This document shows positions 6,836 to 15,052 of a DNA stretch of 17,674 nucleotides, piece after piece. Within the stretch, counting starts at the first letter, position 1, and each line of letters opens with the position of its first letter. The stretch is from the NCBI GenBank assembly GCA_900544635.1, contig UQVV01000010.1, positions 1 to 17,674 on the forward strand, read 5' to 3'. The notes below the pieces were generated by a model, which ran no database searches, was not told where the DNA came from, and saw nothing but the letters and a program-made list of their open reading frames with translations. Made by a program: the position numbers and the translations under genes. This stretch comes from an uncultured Cloacibacillus sp. (lineage in GTDB: Bacteria; Synergistota; Synergistia; Synergistales; Synergistaceae).

Positions 6836-6936
6836 TCCAGAGTGCCGTCCGGCGGTAATCCCTTGTGCCTGAGAGTTTCAGCCTGCCCGGCCTTGCCCCT
6901 TCGGCGCCCATGTGGAGAGAGGGTCTCTCTTACCGC
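6836..6936 (-). ncRNA. Glycine riboswitch, single aptamer
   Basis: The minus strand shows the hallmark glycine aptamer elements in order. GCGGUAA (6936-6930) pairs with UUACCGC (6858-6852). GAGAG, in GAGAGACC, pairs with CUCUC, in AAACUCUCAGGC (6875-6871). Between them lies CGAAGGGGCAA (6903-6893), and the 3' end is CACUCUGGA. The leader before it (GGAUGAAAG) is short and the sequence after it does not repeat these motifs, so this is a singlet rather than the common tandem form. It lies between a strong promoter and grdX. In other bacteria glycine binding usually switches such genes on; that direction is inferred here. Confidence 0.93.
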
Positions 6937-6955
6937 TTTCATCCAGCTTGTTAAG

Positions 6956-6985
6956 AGTATAACAATATGGCTCTTTCGATGTCAA
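6956..6985 (-). promoter_or_regulatory. Promoter of the grdX-grdE-grdB unit
   Basis: The minus strand has a perfect -35 TTGACA (6980-6985), an 18-base spacer and a good -10 TATACT (6956-6961). Transcription would begin near 6949, about a dozen bases before the riboswitch aptamer. Confidence 0.85.
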
Positions 6986-7048
6986 CTTCATATAAAGCGT
7001 AAAAACAAAACAGAAGCCGCAAATGAAGTGATTTTTGTCTTTGAGCAT

Positions 7049-7082
7049 AAAAAACAGACGGGCTTCACGAAGAAACCCGTCT
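7049..7082 (-). terminator. Terminator of the NSS transporter gene
   Basis: AGACGGG (7082-7076) pairs with CCCGUCU (7062-7056), and the stem continues inward (UUUC with GAAG, one G-U pair) to a UUCGU loop. It is followed on the minus strand by G and then TTTTTT (7049-7054). It lies just after the transporter stop codon. Confidence 0.9.
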
Positions 7083-7112
7083 ATTTTTATTCTGATGCTG
7101 AAGCTTATTTTT

Positions 7113-8459
7113 CTACCACTTGAGTCCCGTGATGAAGACCGCGGTGATGCAGACCGGCGCGATGAGGCGGCATATCCAGAGCCACGCCTTGTAGAACTTG
7201 AATTTCAGCTCGCCGCGGTTGCTTATCTCGTCGAGCGCGCCCTTCGTCCAAATCCAGCCGACGAAGATGGAGACGAAGATTCCGCCTATCGGCATTATCG
7301 CGTTGTTCGTGATGAAGTCGAGCGCGTCGAGGAAGTCCTTGCCGAAGACCTGCGGAATGTGGCCGCCGACGGAAAGCGCGGAAGGAACGCCGAGCAGCGT
7401 GATGGCGGCGCCCATCGCGAGCGCGGACTTCGCGCGGTTCCAGTGCAGCTCGTCGACCGCGAAGGTGACTACGACCTCAAAGAGCGATATGCACGAGGTG
7501 AAGGCGGCGATGAAAAGCAGCGCGAAGAAGGCGAAGGAGAAAATCGCGCCCATAGGCATCTGCGCGAAGACCGCGGGCAGCGTCACGAACGTGAGCCCCG
7601 GGCCGGAGCCGGCGTCGATGCCGAAGGCGAAGACCGCGGGGAAGATGACGAGGCCGGCCATGAAGGCGACGGAGGTGTCGAGCAGCACGATTGTGCGCGT
7701 GAGCTTCGGCATATCCTCATGCGAGCCGAGGTAGCTGCCGTAGGTTATCATGATTCCCATTCCGAGCGAGAGCGAGTAGAAGCCCTGGCCGACGGCGGCG
7801 AGTATCCCTTCCGCGCTCACCTTCGAGAAGTCGGGCAGCAGATAGAAGCGCAGCCCCGCCTCCGCGCCCGGCAGCGTGACGGAGCGGACGATGAGAATAA
7901 GTATTATGACGAAGAGCGCCGGCATGAGCACCTTGCAGCTCTTCTCTATGCCTCCGCTGATTCCGCGGTAGGCTACGCCGACGACGGAGGCCATGACGAC
8001 TATGAGGCAGAGTATGGTCAGCACCGGGTCGGAGACGAAGGCGACGAACGCGTCTGCGGCTCCTCCGGAAACAGCCGCCTGCTCCATGAGCCCGCCGAGG
8101 GACTTGAACATATATGCGACCGTCCATCCGGTTATGACGGAGTAGTAGGAAAGTATGACGAAGGCGCAGAAGAAGCCGAGCCAGCCGACGAGCGGCCACG
8201 CGCCGCCGCCGAGCTTCTTGAACGAGCCGACGGAGTCGAGGCGCGCCTTGCGCCCTATCGCGAGCTCTGCGAGCATTACCGACGTGCCGATGAAAATGAC
8301 GAAAAGCAGATAGATGACGACGAGCGCGCCGCCGCCGTATTTGCCCGTGATGTACGGGAAGCGCCAGACGTTTCCGAGACCTATCGCGGAACCTGCGGCG
8401 GCCATGATAAAGCCGAACTTACTCCCCCACTGATCCCTTTTGCCTGAATTGGATTCCAA
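7113..8459 (-). CDS. Neurotransmitter:sodium symporter (NSS/SNF) family transporter
   Basis: This is an inner-membrane Na+-coupled amino-acid importer of the LeuT/MhsT fold. The first membrane segment has the family signature (FIMAAAGSAIGLGNVWRFPY, around residues 16-35 of the chosen start), where the unwound helix binds Na+ and substrate. About eleven hydrophobic segments follow, and 448 residues is normal for the 11-helix bacterial type. The longest frame begins at a GTG (8466-8468) that overlaps the AAGGAG ribosome site itself, so it cannot be the start; the TTG at 8457-8459 sits eight bases after that site and is preferred. The gene has its own promoter and terminator. The substrate cannot be read from sequence. 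Glycine or alanine is attractive because the glycine-reductase unit follows directly, but bacterial NSS proteins also take hydrophobic or aromatic amino acids. Confidence 0.92.
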   Translation of the reverse strand: MESNSGKRDQWGSKFGFIMAAAGSAIGLGNVWRFPYITGKYGGGALVVIYLLFVIFIGTSVMLAELAIGRKARLDSVGSFKKLGGGAWPLVGWLGFFCAFVILSYYSVITGWTVAYMFKSLGGLMEQAAVSGGAADAFVAFVSDPVLTILCLIVVMASVVGVAYRGISGGIEKSCKVLMPALFVIILILIVRSVTLPGAEAGLRFYLLPDFSKVSAEGILAAVGQGFYSLSLGMGIMITYGSYLGSHEDMPKLTRTIVLLDTSVAFMAGLVIFPAVFAFGIDAGSGPGLTFVTLPAVFAQMPMGAIFSFAFFALLFIAAFTSCISLFEVVVTFAVDELHWNRAKSALAMGAAITLLGVPSALSVGGHIPQVFGKDFLDALDFITNNAIMPIGGIFVSIFVGWIWTKGALDEISNRGELKFKFYKAWLWICRLIAPVCITAVFITGLKW

Positions 8460-8550
8460 AGGACCCACTCCTTTCAGATTTACCGCGGCGATAAAATAAA
8501 CATAATTACAGACATTACGTATTTATATCTGTCTCCGCGGCCTTTTCACT

Positions 8551-8579
8551 TATATAGCACAGATACGGCATGAAAACAA
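8551..8579 (-). promoter_or_regulatory. Candidate promoter of the NSS transporter gene
   Basis: The minus strand has TTGTTT (8574-8579), a 17-base spacer and TATATA (8551-8556), about 90 bases before the start codon. The remaining bases of this gap (8580-8690) show no gene. Confidence 0.55.
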
Positions 8580-8689
8580 ATGTCAGACAAGTTTATTTTA
8601 TTTTCCGCCTTGTTTTATATGCCTTTTTTAGCGGCGTGTTTTATTTTCTTCGCGCGAAATTCAGTCGGCGTATAGGCGGCGCGCGATAA

Positions 8690-8735
8690 AAAAATAAACC
8701 GCACAGCCCTTTCGGGTCCGTGCGGTTTATTTTTT
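8690..8735 (-). terminator. Strong, probably bidirectional terminator after ymdB
   Basis: AAAUAAACCGCAC pairs with GUGCGGUUUAUUU, with an inner CCC-GAAA-GGG top, and a long T-run follows on the minus strand. The arms span about 8690-8704 and 8720-8735. It lies just beyond the ymdB stop at 8743. Confidence 0.93.
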
Positions 8736-8742
8736 ATTTCTG

Positions 8743-9522
8743 TCAGTCTTCGGCGGGTATGTTTACCCTCGCAATGTCGAGCGCGCGTCCGGTCTCTCCG
8801 TCTATCTCGACGACGACGCCCTGGAACCTCACGCGCTCCTCGCATACCTCGAAGCGGCTAGGCGTCCCCATGAGAAATTTCGGCATCACGGAGTCCGCGC
8901 TCATGCCGATTATCCCTCCGTGTCCGCCGGTCATTCCCGCGTCCGAGAGGAAAGCCGTGCCTCCCGGCATTATCTCCTCGTCGGCGGTCTGCACGTGCGT
9001 GTGCGTCCCCACAATCGCGGAAACGCGCCCGTCAAGGTAGACGCCCAGCGCGCGTTTCTCCGACGTGGCTTCGGCGTGGATGTCGACGAATACGGACGGA
9101 ACCGCGCAGTCTGCAAGTATTGCGTCGGCGGTCCGGAAAGGACAGTCGAGCGGCGGCATAAAGGTCCGTCCCTGCAGGCAGAGGACGGCGAGCTTCTCCC
9201 CGTTCTTCTCGTAGACCGCGAAGCCTCGTCCCGGCGTCCCCTTAGGATGGTTTGCGGGGCGCAGGACGTTCGGCTCGGAGTCGAGCATCGGGACGAAGTC
9301 CTTTTTGTCCCAGACGTGGTTGCCGTTGGTCAGAACGTCTATCCCGGCGGAGAACAGCTCGCGCATGACCTTTTCCGTAAGTCCGAAGCCCGCGGCGCTG
9401 TTTTCGCCGTTCGCTATGACGAAGTCGAAGCCGCCGAACTCCGCGCGCAGGCGGGGAATCATCCTCGCTGCCGCCGCGCGTCCGGGACGGCCCATGATGT
9501 CTCCGATGAAGAGCACGCGCAT
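8743..9522 (-). CDS. ymdB: YmdB family metallophosphoesterase
   Basis: YmdB proteins are dinuclear-metal phosphodiesterases that act on cyclic nucleotides in vitro and influence RNase Y-dependent gene expression in Bacillus. The 259-residue product shows the whole metal site: GD in MRVLFIGDIMGRPGR (Asp8), NGEN (Glu40, Asn41), NGNHVWD (Asn68, His69), VDIHAEATSEK (His149) and VGTHTHVQTADEE (His174, His176). These positions are within one residue of those in the Bacillus protein. The ATG at 9520-9522 is eight bases after the RNase Y stop and has only a weak ribosome site, so translation is probably coupled to rny. It is the last gene of the unit, closed by a strong terminator. Confidence 0.93.
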   Translation of the reverse strand: MRVLFIGDIMGRPGRAAAARMIPRLRAEFGGFDFVIANGENSAAGFGLTEKVMRELFSAGIDVLTNGNHVWDKKDFVPMLDSEPNVLRPANHPKGTPGRGFAVYEKNGEKLAVLCLQGRTFMPPLDCPFRTADAILADCAVPSVFVDIHAEATSEKRALGVYLDGRVSAIVGTHTHVQTADEEIMPGGTAFLSDAGMTGGHGGIIGMSADSVMPKFLMGTPSRFEVCEERVRFQGVVVEIDGETGRALDIARVNIPAED

Positions 9523-9530
9523 GGCGGAGC

Positions 9531-11078
9531 CTACTTCGCGTACTCCACGGCGCGCGTCTCGCGTATCAGCGTAACCTTTATCTGTCCGGGATAACGCAGC
9601 TCTTCCTCTATCTTGCGGGCGATGTCGTAGGCAAGCTTCTGCATCTCGCCGTCGTCTGTGACGGTCGGCGCGACGGCCACGCGCACCTCGCGTCCGGCCT
9701 GTATGGCGAACGCTTTGCTGACGCCGGAGAAGGTCTTGGCGACCTCTTCGAGCTTCTCGAGGCGCTTCACGTAAGCGTCGAGGCTCTCGCGGCGCGCTCC
9801 GGGGCGCGACGCGCTGACGGCGTCCGCGGCGGCGACCAGCACGGCGTATATCGTCTGCGGCTCCTCGTCCTCGTGGTGCGAGGCTATCGCGTTGACGATG
9901 TCGGGGCTCTCGCCGTAGCGTTTGGCGAGATCCGCGCCTATCTTCGCGTGCGGCCCTTCGATCTGGTGGTCGACGGCCTTGCCTATATCATGAAGAAGCC
10001 CCGCCCTGCGGGCCTTCTGCTCGTCAAGTCCAAGCTCCGCAGCCATGACGCCGGCCAGATGCGCGACCTCGAGGCTGTGCGCGAGCGCGTTCTGTCCGTA
10101 GCTGGTGCGGTAGCGCAGCTGTCCGATTATCTTCGCGAGCTCGCTGTGCATATTCTTGATGCCCGTTTCGAGAAGCGCCTCCTCGGCGGTCTCGATTATC
10201 TGCGCCTGAACGTCCTTCTCCGCGCGTTCTATTATTTCCTCTATACGCGCCGGATGAATGCGCCCGTCCACGACGAGCCGCTCAAGCGACAGACGCGCCA
10301 CTTCGCGCCTCACGGGGTCGAAGCTGCTCAGCGTCACCGCTTCCGGCGTATCGTCGACTATGAGGTCGACTCCGGTCAGCGTCTCGAAGGTCCTTATGTT
10401 GCGTCCCTCGCGTCCGATTATGCGTCCTTTCATCTCGTCGGACGGGAGGTTGACGACGCTCACGACTACGTCGGAGGTGAACTCGACGCTGCACCGCTGT
10501 ATCGCGGTGGCGACGATTTCCTGAGCGCGGCGGTCGGCGTCGCGCTTCGCACGCTCTTCGAGCTCCTTGAGGCGGAGCCCTATGTAGTGGTTGGCGTCCG
10601 CTTCGACCTCGGCGAGAAGCTGCTCGCGCGCCTCTTCCTGCGTGAGCTGGGCTATCTGCTCGAGCTTAGCGATAAGTTCCTGTTCCTGGTCCGTGAGCCT
10701 GTCGAGCTTCGACTGCACCTGCTCGTTCTTGCTCTTCAGCTCTTCTTCCTTGCGGCTGATGTTCTCGAGCTTCCTGTCGAGGTTCTCCTCTTTCTGCTCG
10801 AGGCGGCGTTCCGCACGCTGCAGCTCTCCGCGGCGCTCCTTCGTGTCGCGGTCGAGCTCCTGTCTCAGCCTGTGTATCTCTTCCTTGCCCTCGGCGATGA
10901 TGTCGCGTTTGACCGTCTCCGCCTTTTTCGAGGCCTCCTGAACAATCCTGTCGGCCTCCGAAAGGGCTCCTCTGAATTTTCTTTCCTCAGTTTTCTTGTG
11001 ATATGTAAACCCTCCGAGCGCGCCTACCGCGAGCCCGGTGATCAAGCACAGCACAATAGTGGTAAGTTCCCATTCCAT
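9531..11078 (-). CDS. rny: Ribonuclease Y
   Basis: RNase Y is a membrane-anchored endoribonuclease that begins mRNA decay. The 515-residue product has the full domain order: an N-terminal membrane helix (about residues 6-24), a long charged coiled coil (about 30-195), a KH RNA-binding domain with [10 protein letters not shown] at 218-227, and an HD hydrolase domain with HSLEVAHL (from 334) and the catalytic HDIGKA (363-368), then a C-terminal domain ending [10 protein letters not shown]. Length and motifs are standard. The start ATG at 11076-11078 follows AAGGG and a GAGGTG further upstream. It is co-transcribed with ymdB, as in Firmicutes, and follows the terminator of the AGCS transporter, so it needs its own promoter in the 11079-11288 gap. 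Confidence 0.97.
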   Translation of the reverse strand: MEWELTTIVLCLITGLAVGALGGFTYHKKTEERKFRGALSEADRIVQEASKKAETVKRDIIAEGKEEIHRLRQELDRDTKERRGELQRAERRLEQKEENLDRKLENISRKEEELKSKNEQVQSKLDRLTDQEQELIAKLEQIAQLTQEEAREQLLAEVEADANHYIGLRLKELEERAKRDADRRAQEIVATAIQRCSVEFTSDVVVSVVNLPSDEMKGRIIGREGRNIRTFETLTGVDLIVDDTPEAVTLSSFDPVRREVARLSLERLVVDGRIHPARIEEIIERAEKDVQAQIIETAEEALLETGIKNMHSELAKIIGQLRYRTSYGQNALAHSLEVAHLAGVMAAELGLDEQKARRAGLLHDIGKAVDHQIEGPHAKIGADLAKRYGESPDIVNAIASHHEDEEPQTIYAVLVAAADAVSASRPGARRESLDAYVKRLEKLEEVAKTFSGVSKAFAIQAGREVRVAVAPTVTDDGEMQKLAYDIARKIEEELRYPGQIKVTLIRETRAVEYAK

Positions 11079-11182
11079 TTTCCCTTCACCTCATATTCAG
11101 TTGTCATGGTACGTTAAGTGTTTTGTCAGACGTAAAATTGTATGAAAGACGCTACATAATGAATTTTATGCCAACGTTTGGT

Positions 11183-11211
11183 ATTTTACATAAAAAAACG
11201 ACACTTCACAA
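11183..11211 (-). promoter_or_regulatory. Possible promoter of rny-ymdB
   Basis: The minus strand has TTGTGA (11206-11211), a 17-base spacer and TAAAAT (11183-11188), about 105 bases before the rny start and after the upstream terminator. The match is moderate and other placements in this AT-rich gap are possible. Confidence 0.35.
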
Positions 11212-11288
11212 GGGGGAGGAACGAGAGGCGGCTCCAGAGCTGGCGCGCGTGGCCGCGGAAACGGCGCGTATTTGGGGAAAACGCGCAC

Positions 11289-11324
11289 AAAAAACGCGCC
11301 AGCCGTAAAGGCGAGGCGCGTTTT
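11289..11324 (-). terminator. Terminator of the AGCS symporter gene
   Basis: AACGCGCC (11322-11315) pairs with GGCGCGTT (11300-11293), with an inner GCC-TTTAC-GGC, followed by a T-run reaching 11289. It lies about 30 bases after the gene's stop. Confidence 0.92.
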
Positions 11325-11353
11325 CGCTGTACGAGATTTTCCGATAGTTTTTG

Positions 11354-12712
11354 CTACGCCTTCAGCTGGCCCTTCTCGTCGAAATCGTTGAGGGCGTTGC
11401 TGACGACCTTGGCAAGTCCGATGACCGCGATGAGGTTCGGGATGACCATGATTCCGTTGAAGAAGTCCGCGAGCTGCCATACGAGGTCGAGCTTCAGCGT
11501 GGAACCGAGGATTATGAAGAACATCGCTATGCATCTGAATATCGGGAGCGGCTTGTTGCCGAAGAGGTACTTCACGTTCTGCTCGGCGAAGAAGTACCAG
11601 CCGATGATCGTCGAGTAAGCGAAGAAGAAGATGCAGACTGCGACGAACGGCGAGCCGAGGCTTCCGAGTCCGGTCGTGAAGGCCTTCTGCGTAAGAGCGC
11701 TTCCGCTCGTTACGCCGTCGAGCGATCCGGTCGTGAGGATGATGAGGGCGGTCATCGTGATGATCATGAACGTGGTGATGAAGACGCCCATGATAGCGAC
11801 GAATCCCTGCTCCGCCGGGTGCTGGACCTTCGCCTGCGCGTGAGCGTGCGGCGTGGAGCCCATACCGGCTTCGTTCGCGAAGAGTCCGCGCGCGACGCCG
11901 TAGCGGATGGCTTCCTTCATCGTGACGCCGATGATACCGCCGGTGGCGGCCGCCGGGTCGAAGGCGCCCTGGATTATCATCTTGAAGGCCGGGATTATCA
12001 TGCCGGCGTGCGTGGCGAGGATGTAGAGGCCGCCGACGATGTAGCACATGGCCATGATCGGGACGAGCTTCTCGGTGACGGAGGCGAGGCGTGCAGTGCC
12101 GCCGAAGAAGACGAGTCCGCTGATGACGGCGAGGATTACGCCGACGAGGAGCTGGTTGACGCCGAAGGCGAGGTGGAAGGACTCAGCGATGGAGTTCGAC
12201 TGGACGGAGTTGCCGACCATGCCGAGGGCGATGATGATGCATATCGAGAAGAACACCGCGAGCGGCTTGCACTTAAGTCCTTCGCTGATGTAGTAGGCCG
12301 GGCCGCCGGTGATTTCGCCGGTGGGTCTCCTGACCTTGTAGGTCTGCGCGAGGACGGCTTCGGCGAAGATCGTCGCCATGCCGAGGAACGCCGCGCACCA
12401 GATCCAGAAGAGGGCTCCCGGACCTCCCATCGTAAGAGCCGTGGCGACTCCGACGACGTTGCCCGTTCCGACCTGGGCCGCGACCGCGGTCGCGAGCGCC
12501 TGGAAGGAGCTCATACCGTCCTTGCCGGCCTTAGCTCCCGAGAAGGAGAGCTGTCCGAAGGTGTATTTGACGGCCAGACCGAACTTGCGGACCTGGACGA
12601 AGCGGAGTCTCAGCGTGAAGTAGAGACCCGCGCCGCAGAGAAGCGGAACAAGGCAGAAGTTACCCCAAAGATAGCTGTTCAGGGTTGTTATGAGTGCTGT
12701 TAACTGATCCAA
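11354..12712 (-). CDS. AGCS family sodium:alanine/glycine symporter
   Basis: This is an inner-membrane importer of small amino acids driven by Na+ or H+. The 452-residue product has the family blocks: FQALATAVAAQVGTGNVVGV and then GGPGALFWIW in the N-terminal half, RRPTGEITGGPAYYISEGL, and GMGSTPHAHAQAKVQHPAEQ in the second half, with about ten hydrophobic segments. The longest frame begins at a TTG (12719-12721) only one base after the GGAGG site; the TTG at 12710-12712, nine bases after that site, is the better start. Relatives carry D/L-alanine or glycine, and the two cannot be told apart here. Having it near a glycine reductase locus favours a feeding role for alanine or glycine. It is a single-gene unit with a good promoter. 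No glycine riboswitch is seen upstream of it. Confidence 0.94.
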   Translation of the reverse strand: MDQLTALITTLNSYLWGNFCLVPLLCGAGLYFTLRLRFVQVRKFGLAVKYTFGQLSFSGAKAGKDGMSSFQALATAVAAQVGTGNVVGVATALTMGGPGALFWIWCAAFLGMATIFAEAVLAQTYKVRRPTGEITGGPAYYISEGLKCKPLAVFFSICIIIALGMVGNSVQSNSIAESFHLAFGVNQLLVGVILAVISGLVFFGGTARLASVTEKLVPIMAMCYIVGGLYILATHAGMIIPAFKMIIQGAFDPAAATGGIIGVTMKEAIRYGVARGLFANEAGMGSTPHAHAQAKVQHPAEQGFVAIMGVFITTFMIITMTALIILTTGSLDGVTSGSALTQKAFTTGLGSLGSPFVAVCIFFFAYSTIIGWYFFAEQNVKYLFGNKPLPIFRCIAMFFIILGSTLKLDLVWQLADFFNGIMVIPNLIAVIGLAKVVSNALNDFDEKGQLKA

Positions 12713-12799
12713 AGGTACCAACCTCCATTACGTTTTCAAACGTGACTCTTTTCACTACCCAAGTTGCATACGATACGCGCGCTGTCCCATCTGGCAGAT

Positions 12800-12829
12800 A
12801 CTATACAGAATAGAACCTCGCCTTGTCAA
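12800..12829 (-). promoter_or_regulatory. Promoter of the AGCS symporter gene
   Basis: The minus strand has a perfect -35 TTGACA (12824-12829), an 18-base spacer and a -10 TATAGT (12800-12805), giving an untranslated leader of roughly 80 bases. Confidence 0.8.
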
Positions 12830-12861
12830 ATTTATAATTTTGTTGAATTTCATATAATTAC

Positions 12862-12934
12862 AAAAAACGAGCCTTTCGCGCCGCAAGGCTGCGGAAGCGG
12901 CGCTGAGGCGCAAAGAAAAGCGGAAGCGCGGCTC
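12862..12934 (-). terminator. GC-rich terminator upstream of the AGCS promoter
   Basis: A nested structure pairs GAGCC (12934-12930) with GGCTC (12873-12869) and GCGCCGC (12903-12897) with GCGGCGC (12884-12878). It is followed on the minus strand by TTTTTT (12862-12867). It probably stops read-through from the recG operon before the AGCS promoter begins. Confidence 0.7.
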
Positions 12935-12967
12935 CGTTATTGAATATTCGATTTTGTGCCGAGCAAC

Positions 12968-12989
12968 AAAAATCGCCGCTAATGGCGGC
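12968..12989 (-). terminator. Small terminator-like hairpin after recG
   Basis: GCCGC-CATTA-GCGGC (12989-12975) is followed on the minus strand by GATTTTTG. The stem is only 5 bp, so it may be a weak first terminator ahead of the larger one at 12862-12934. Confidence 0.55.
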
Positions 12990-13033
12990 AAAAACGGAAA
13001 TCCTTCACAAAAGGCTGATTCTTATGCGCGGGG

Positions 13034-15040
13034 TTACTTTTTACGTTCGGAGGTTTCCGCCGGCGGAAGTCCGCCGCGCGCGGCTAGCTCCTGCACGTCG
13101 CGGCGCGCGAGCATCGCGAGCTCCGCGTCGCGCGCTAGATCCGCGGCTTTGAGCCCTGCGTCGCCGTGCTGCGCTATGCCCGCGAGCTCGCCCGCGCCGC
13201 GCGTCTCCAAATCTATGCGCGCTATCTCGAAGCCGTCGTTCGTCGCGGCGAATTTCCGAAGCCGCGGCGCGTCCTCCGCAGCGTTCGAAAGCAGGATGCA
13301 GACGCCGCGCCGCGCGCCGCGCCCTACTCGGCCGCGGAGCTGGTGGAGCTGCGAGAGGCCGTAGCGCTCGGGCGATTCTATGACGATAACGCTCGCCTCC
13401 GGCACGTCTATGCCGACCTCGAGCACCGTCGTGCCGACGAGCAGCTGCGACGCGCCGCTTCGGAAGTCCGCGAGCGCGCGCTCCTTGTCCGCGCTCTCCA
13501 TCTGTCCGTGGACGAGCGAGATTTTTACGGGCGGCAGCTTCTTCACGAGCCATTCGTAACGTTTGACCGCGGAGACCGCCGCGCCGTCTCCTTCCTCGAC
13601 GCGCGGGCATATCCAGTAGATGCGGCCGCCCGCGAGAATTTCGCGCGCGGCGAAGCGCAGCAGCTCCGGCAGCTTCGCGTAGTCCGCGAGCCGCGTTTCT
13701 ACAGGCGTTCGTCCGGCAGGGACGGAGTCGATGACCGACAGGTCGAGGTCGCCGTAGAGAGTCAGCGCCGTCGTGCGCGGTATCGGCGTAGCGCTCATCA
13801 TCAGCAGGTGAGGATGCGCCGCGTCCGCCAAGAGCCGCCCGCGCTGTCGCACGCCGAAGCGCTGCTGCTCGTCTATGACGACCGCGCCTAATTTACGGAA
13901 TTTCAGCTTTTCGGAGAGAAGCGCCTGCGTCCCGGCGATTATCCACGCGCTTCCGTCCGCCGCCGACGCCTCTGCCTTCCGGCGCGCCGCGGCGGGCATC
14001 GAGCCTTTTATAAGCAGGCATTCGCCCTCGGCGAGCGGGATATATTTTTTCATCTGCGCGCAGAGCTGCCCGGCGAGCGCCTCCGTCGGCGCGAGCACCG
14101 CGCACTGCGCTCCGCCGTCGCATATCGCCGCCGCGAAGGCCGCGGCGACGGCGGTCTTGCCCGAGCCGACGTCGCCCTGGAGCAGCCTCGCGCTCTGCGC
14201 TCCGGCCGACGCGCCGTCGATTATCTCGTCTATTACTTTTTGCTGAGAATCGGTAAGTTTGAAAGGAAGGTTTTCCATCATAGCGCGGAAGAGGGGGCCG
14301 CGTTCTGCCCGCGCCGCGCCGCTTTTCGCGTTTTTCGCGCGCGAGGCCGCCATCGCGAGCTGGAGCGCGAAGAGCTCGCCGTAGGCTATGCGCCGCCGCG
14401 CCTCCTTCCAGCTCTGCGGCGAGTCCGGCGCGTGCATCTGCGCGACAGCTTCCGCGAGCGGCATCAGTTTGTTTTTTTCTGTAATTTCATGCGGAATAGG
14501 GTCTTTTAGGAGCGGCGCGTAGGTTTTCACCGCAGCCGCGATCGTCCGGCAGAGCCAGTTTTTCGGCAGCCCCGCCGTGAGCGGGTAGACGGGGACGATG
14601 CCGGCGAAGCTTTCCGGCCCCGCGCCCTCTTTCAGTATTTCGAACTCGGGCGAGAGCATTTCAAAGACGCCGCCGCGGAGCGACGGAACGCCGTAGAGCG
14701 CGGCGCGCGTCCCTTCGCCAAGCGAATTTTCAAGCCCTTTGATGTTGAACCATACGGCGTCAAGCAGCCCGCTGCCGTCGGAGAAGCGGCACTTTATAAG
14801 CCTGCGTCCGCGTCCCGGGAGCGCGCGCGCCTCGCAGCCGCGCGACTGCGCGATTACGACGGAGGGCGCGCCGGGCACGAGCGCGGAAATTTTTCTGACG
14901 TTCCTGCGGTCCTCGTACTTTCTCGGGAAGAAGAACAGCAGGTCGTAAATTGTGCGGAGGCCGAGCTTTTCAAGCAGCGCGGCCCTGCGCGGCCCCGCCC
15001 CCTTTATGACGGAGAGCGGAGCCGAGAGTCTTTCATCCAC
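13034..15040 (-). CDS. recG: ATP-dependent DNA helicase RecG
   Basis: RecG remodels stalled replication forks and recombination intermediates. The 668-residue product has an N-terminal wedge/OB domain (about residues 10-250; YEDRRNVRKI and a GLLDAVWFN segment) and then superfamily-2 helicase motifs: LTDSQQKVIDEI (Q motif), Walker A GDVGSGKT at 289-296, APTEALA, motif II DEQQRFGV at 390-397, MSATPIPRT near 415-423, and VGTTVLEVGIDVPEAS with QLRGRVGRG. Motif II in RecG is normally DEQH; the second Q here is unusual and resembles the DEEQ of Mfd. The start is a GTG at 15038-15040; the ATG two bases further on is out of frame. The ribosome site is weak, and the gene begins 12 bases after the DivIVA gene ends, so coupling is likely. 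RecG next to DivIVA is not a standard pairing that I know of. Confidence 0.96.
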   Translation of the reverse strand: MDERLSAPLSVIKGAGPRRAALLEKLGLRTIYDLLFFFPRKYEDRRNVRKISALVPGAPSVVIAQSRGCEARALPGRGRRLIKCRFSDGSGLLDAVWFNIKGLENSLGEGTRAALYGVPSLRGGVFEMLSPEFEILKEGAGPESFAGIVPVYPLTAGLPKNWLCRTIAAAVKTYAPLLKDPIPHEITEKNKLMPLAEAVAQMHAPDSPQSWKEARRRIAYGELFALQLAMAASRAKNAKSGAARAERGPLFRAMMENLPFKLTDSQQKVIDEIIDGASAGAQSARLLQGDVGSGKTAVAAAFAAAICDGGAQCAVLAPTEALAGQLCAQMKKYIPLAEGECLLIKGSMPAAARRKAEASAADGSAWIIAGTQALLSEKLKFRKLGAVVIDEQQRFGVRQRGRLLADAAHPHLLMMSATPIPRTTALTLYGDLDLSVIDSVPAGRTPVETRLADYAKLPELLRFAAREILAGGRIYWICPRVEEGDGAAVSAVKRYEWLVKKLPPVKISLVHGQMESADKERALADFRSGASQLLVGTTVLEVGIDVPEASVIVIESPERYGLSQLHQLRGRVGRGARRGVCILLSNAAEDAPRLRKFAATNDGFEIARIDLETRGAGELAGIAQHGDAGLKAADLARDAELAMLARRDVQELAARGGLPPAETSERKK

Positions 15041-15052
15041 GGCGGGCCGCCG

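Noticed and set aside
6700..6836. Second glycine aptamer in tandem
   Set aside because: The hallmark GAAGGGGCAA and CUCUCAGG elements do not recur after the first aptamer; the sequence folds as hairpins instead.
6745..6942. 65-codon minus-strand frame through the riboswitch
   Set aside because: Most of it is aptamer sequence; only the last 15 codons after the ATG at 6792 are kept as a possible leader peptide.
7035..8447. 470-codon plus-strand frame opposite the NSS transporter
   Set aside because: It is a highly charged repetitive sequence that mirrors membrane-protein codons; it also runs across the bidirectional terminator.
11351..12703. 450-codon plus-strand frame opposite the AGCS symporter
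   Set aside because: Antisense shadow with acidic low-complexity content; the minus-strand gene has clear family motifs, promoter and terminator.
12713..12800. Riboswitch in front of the AGCS symporter
   Set aside because: AGCS genes often have a glycine riboswitch, but the leader is only about 80 bases and has none of the aptamer motifs.
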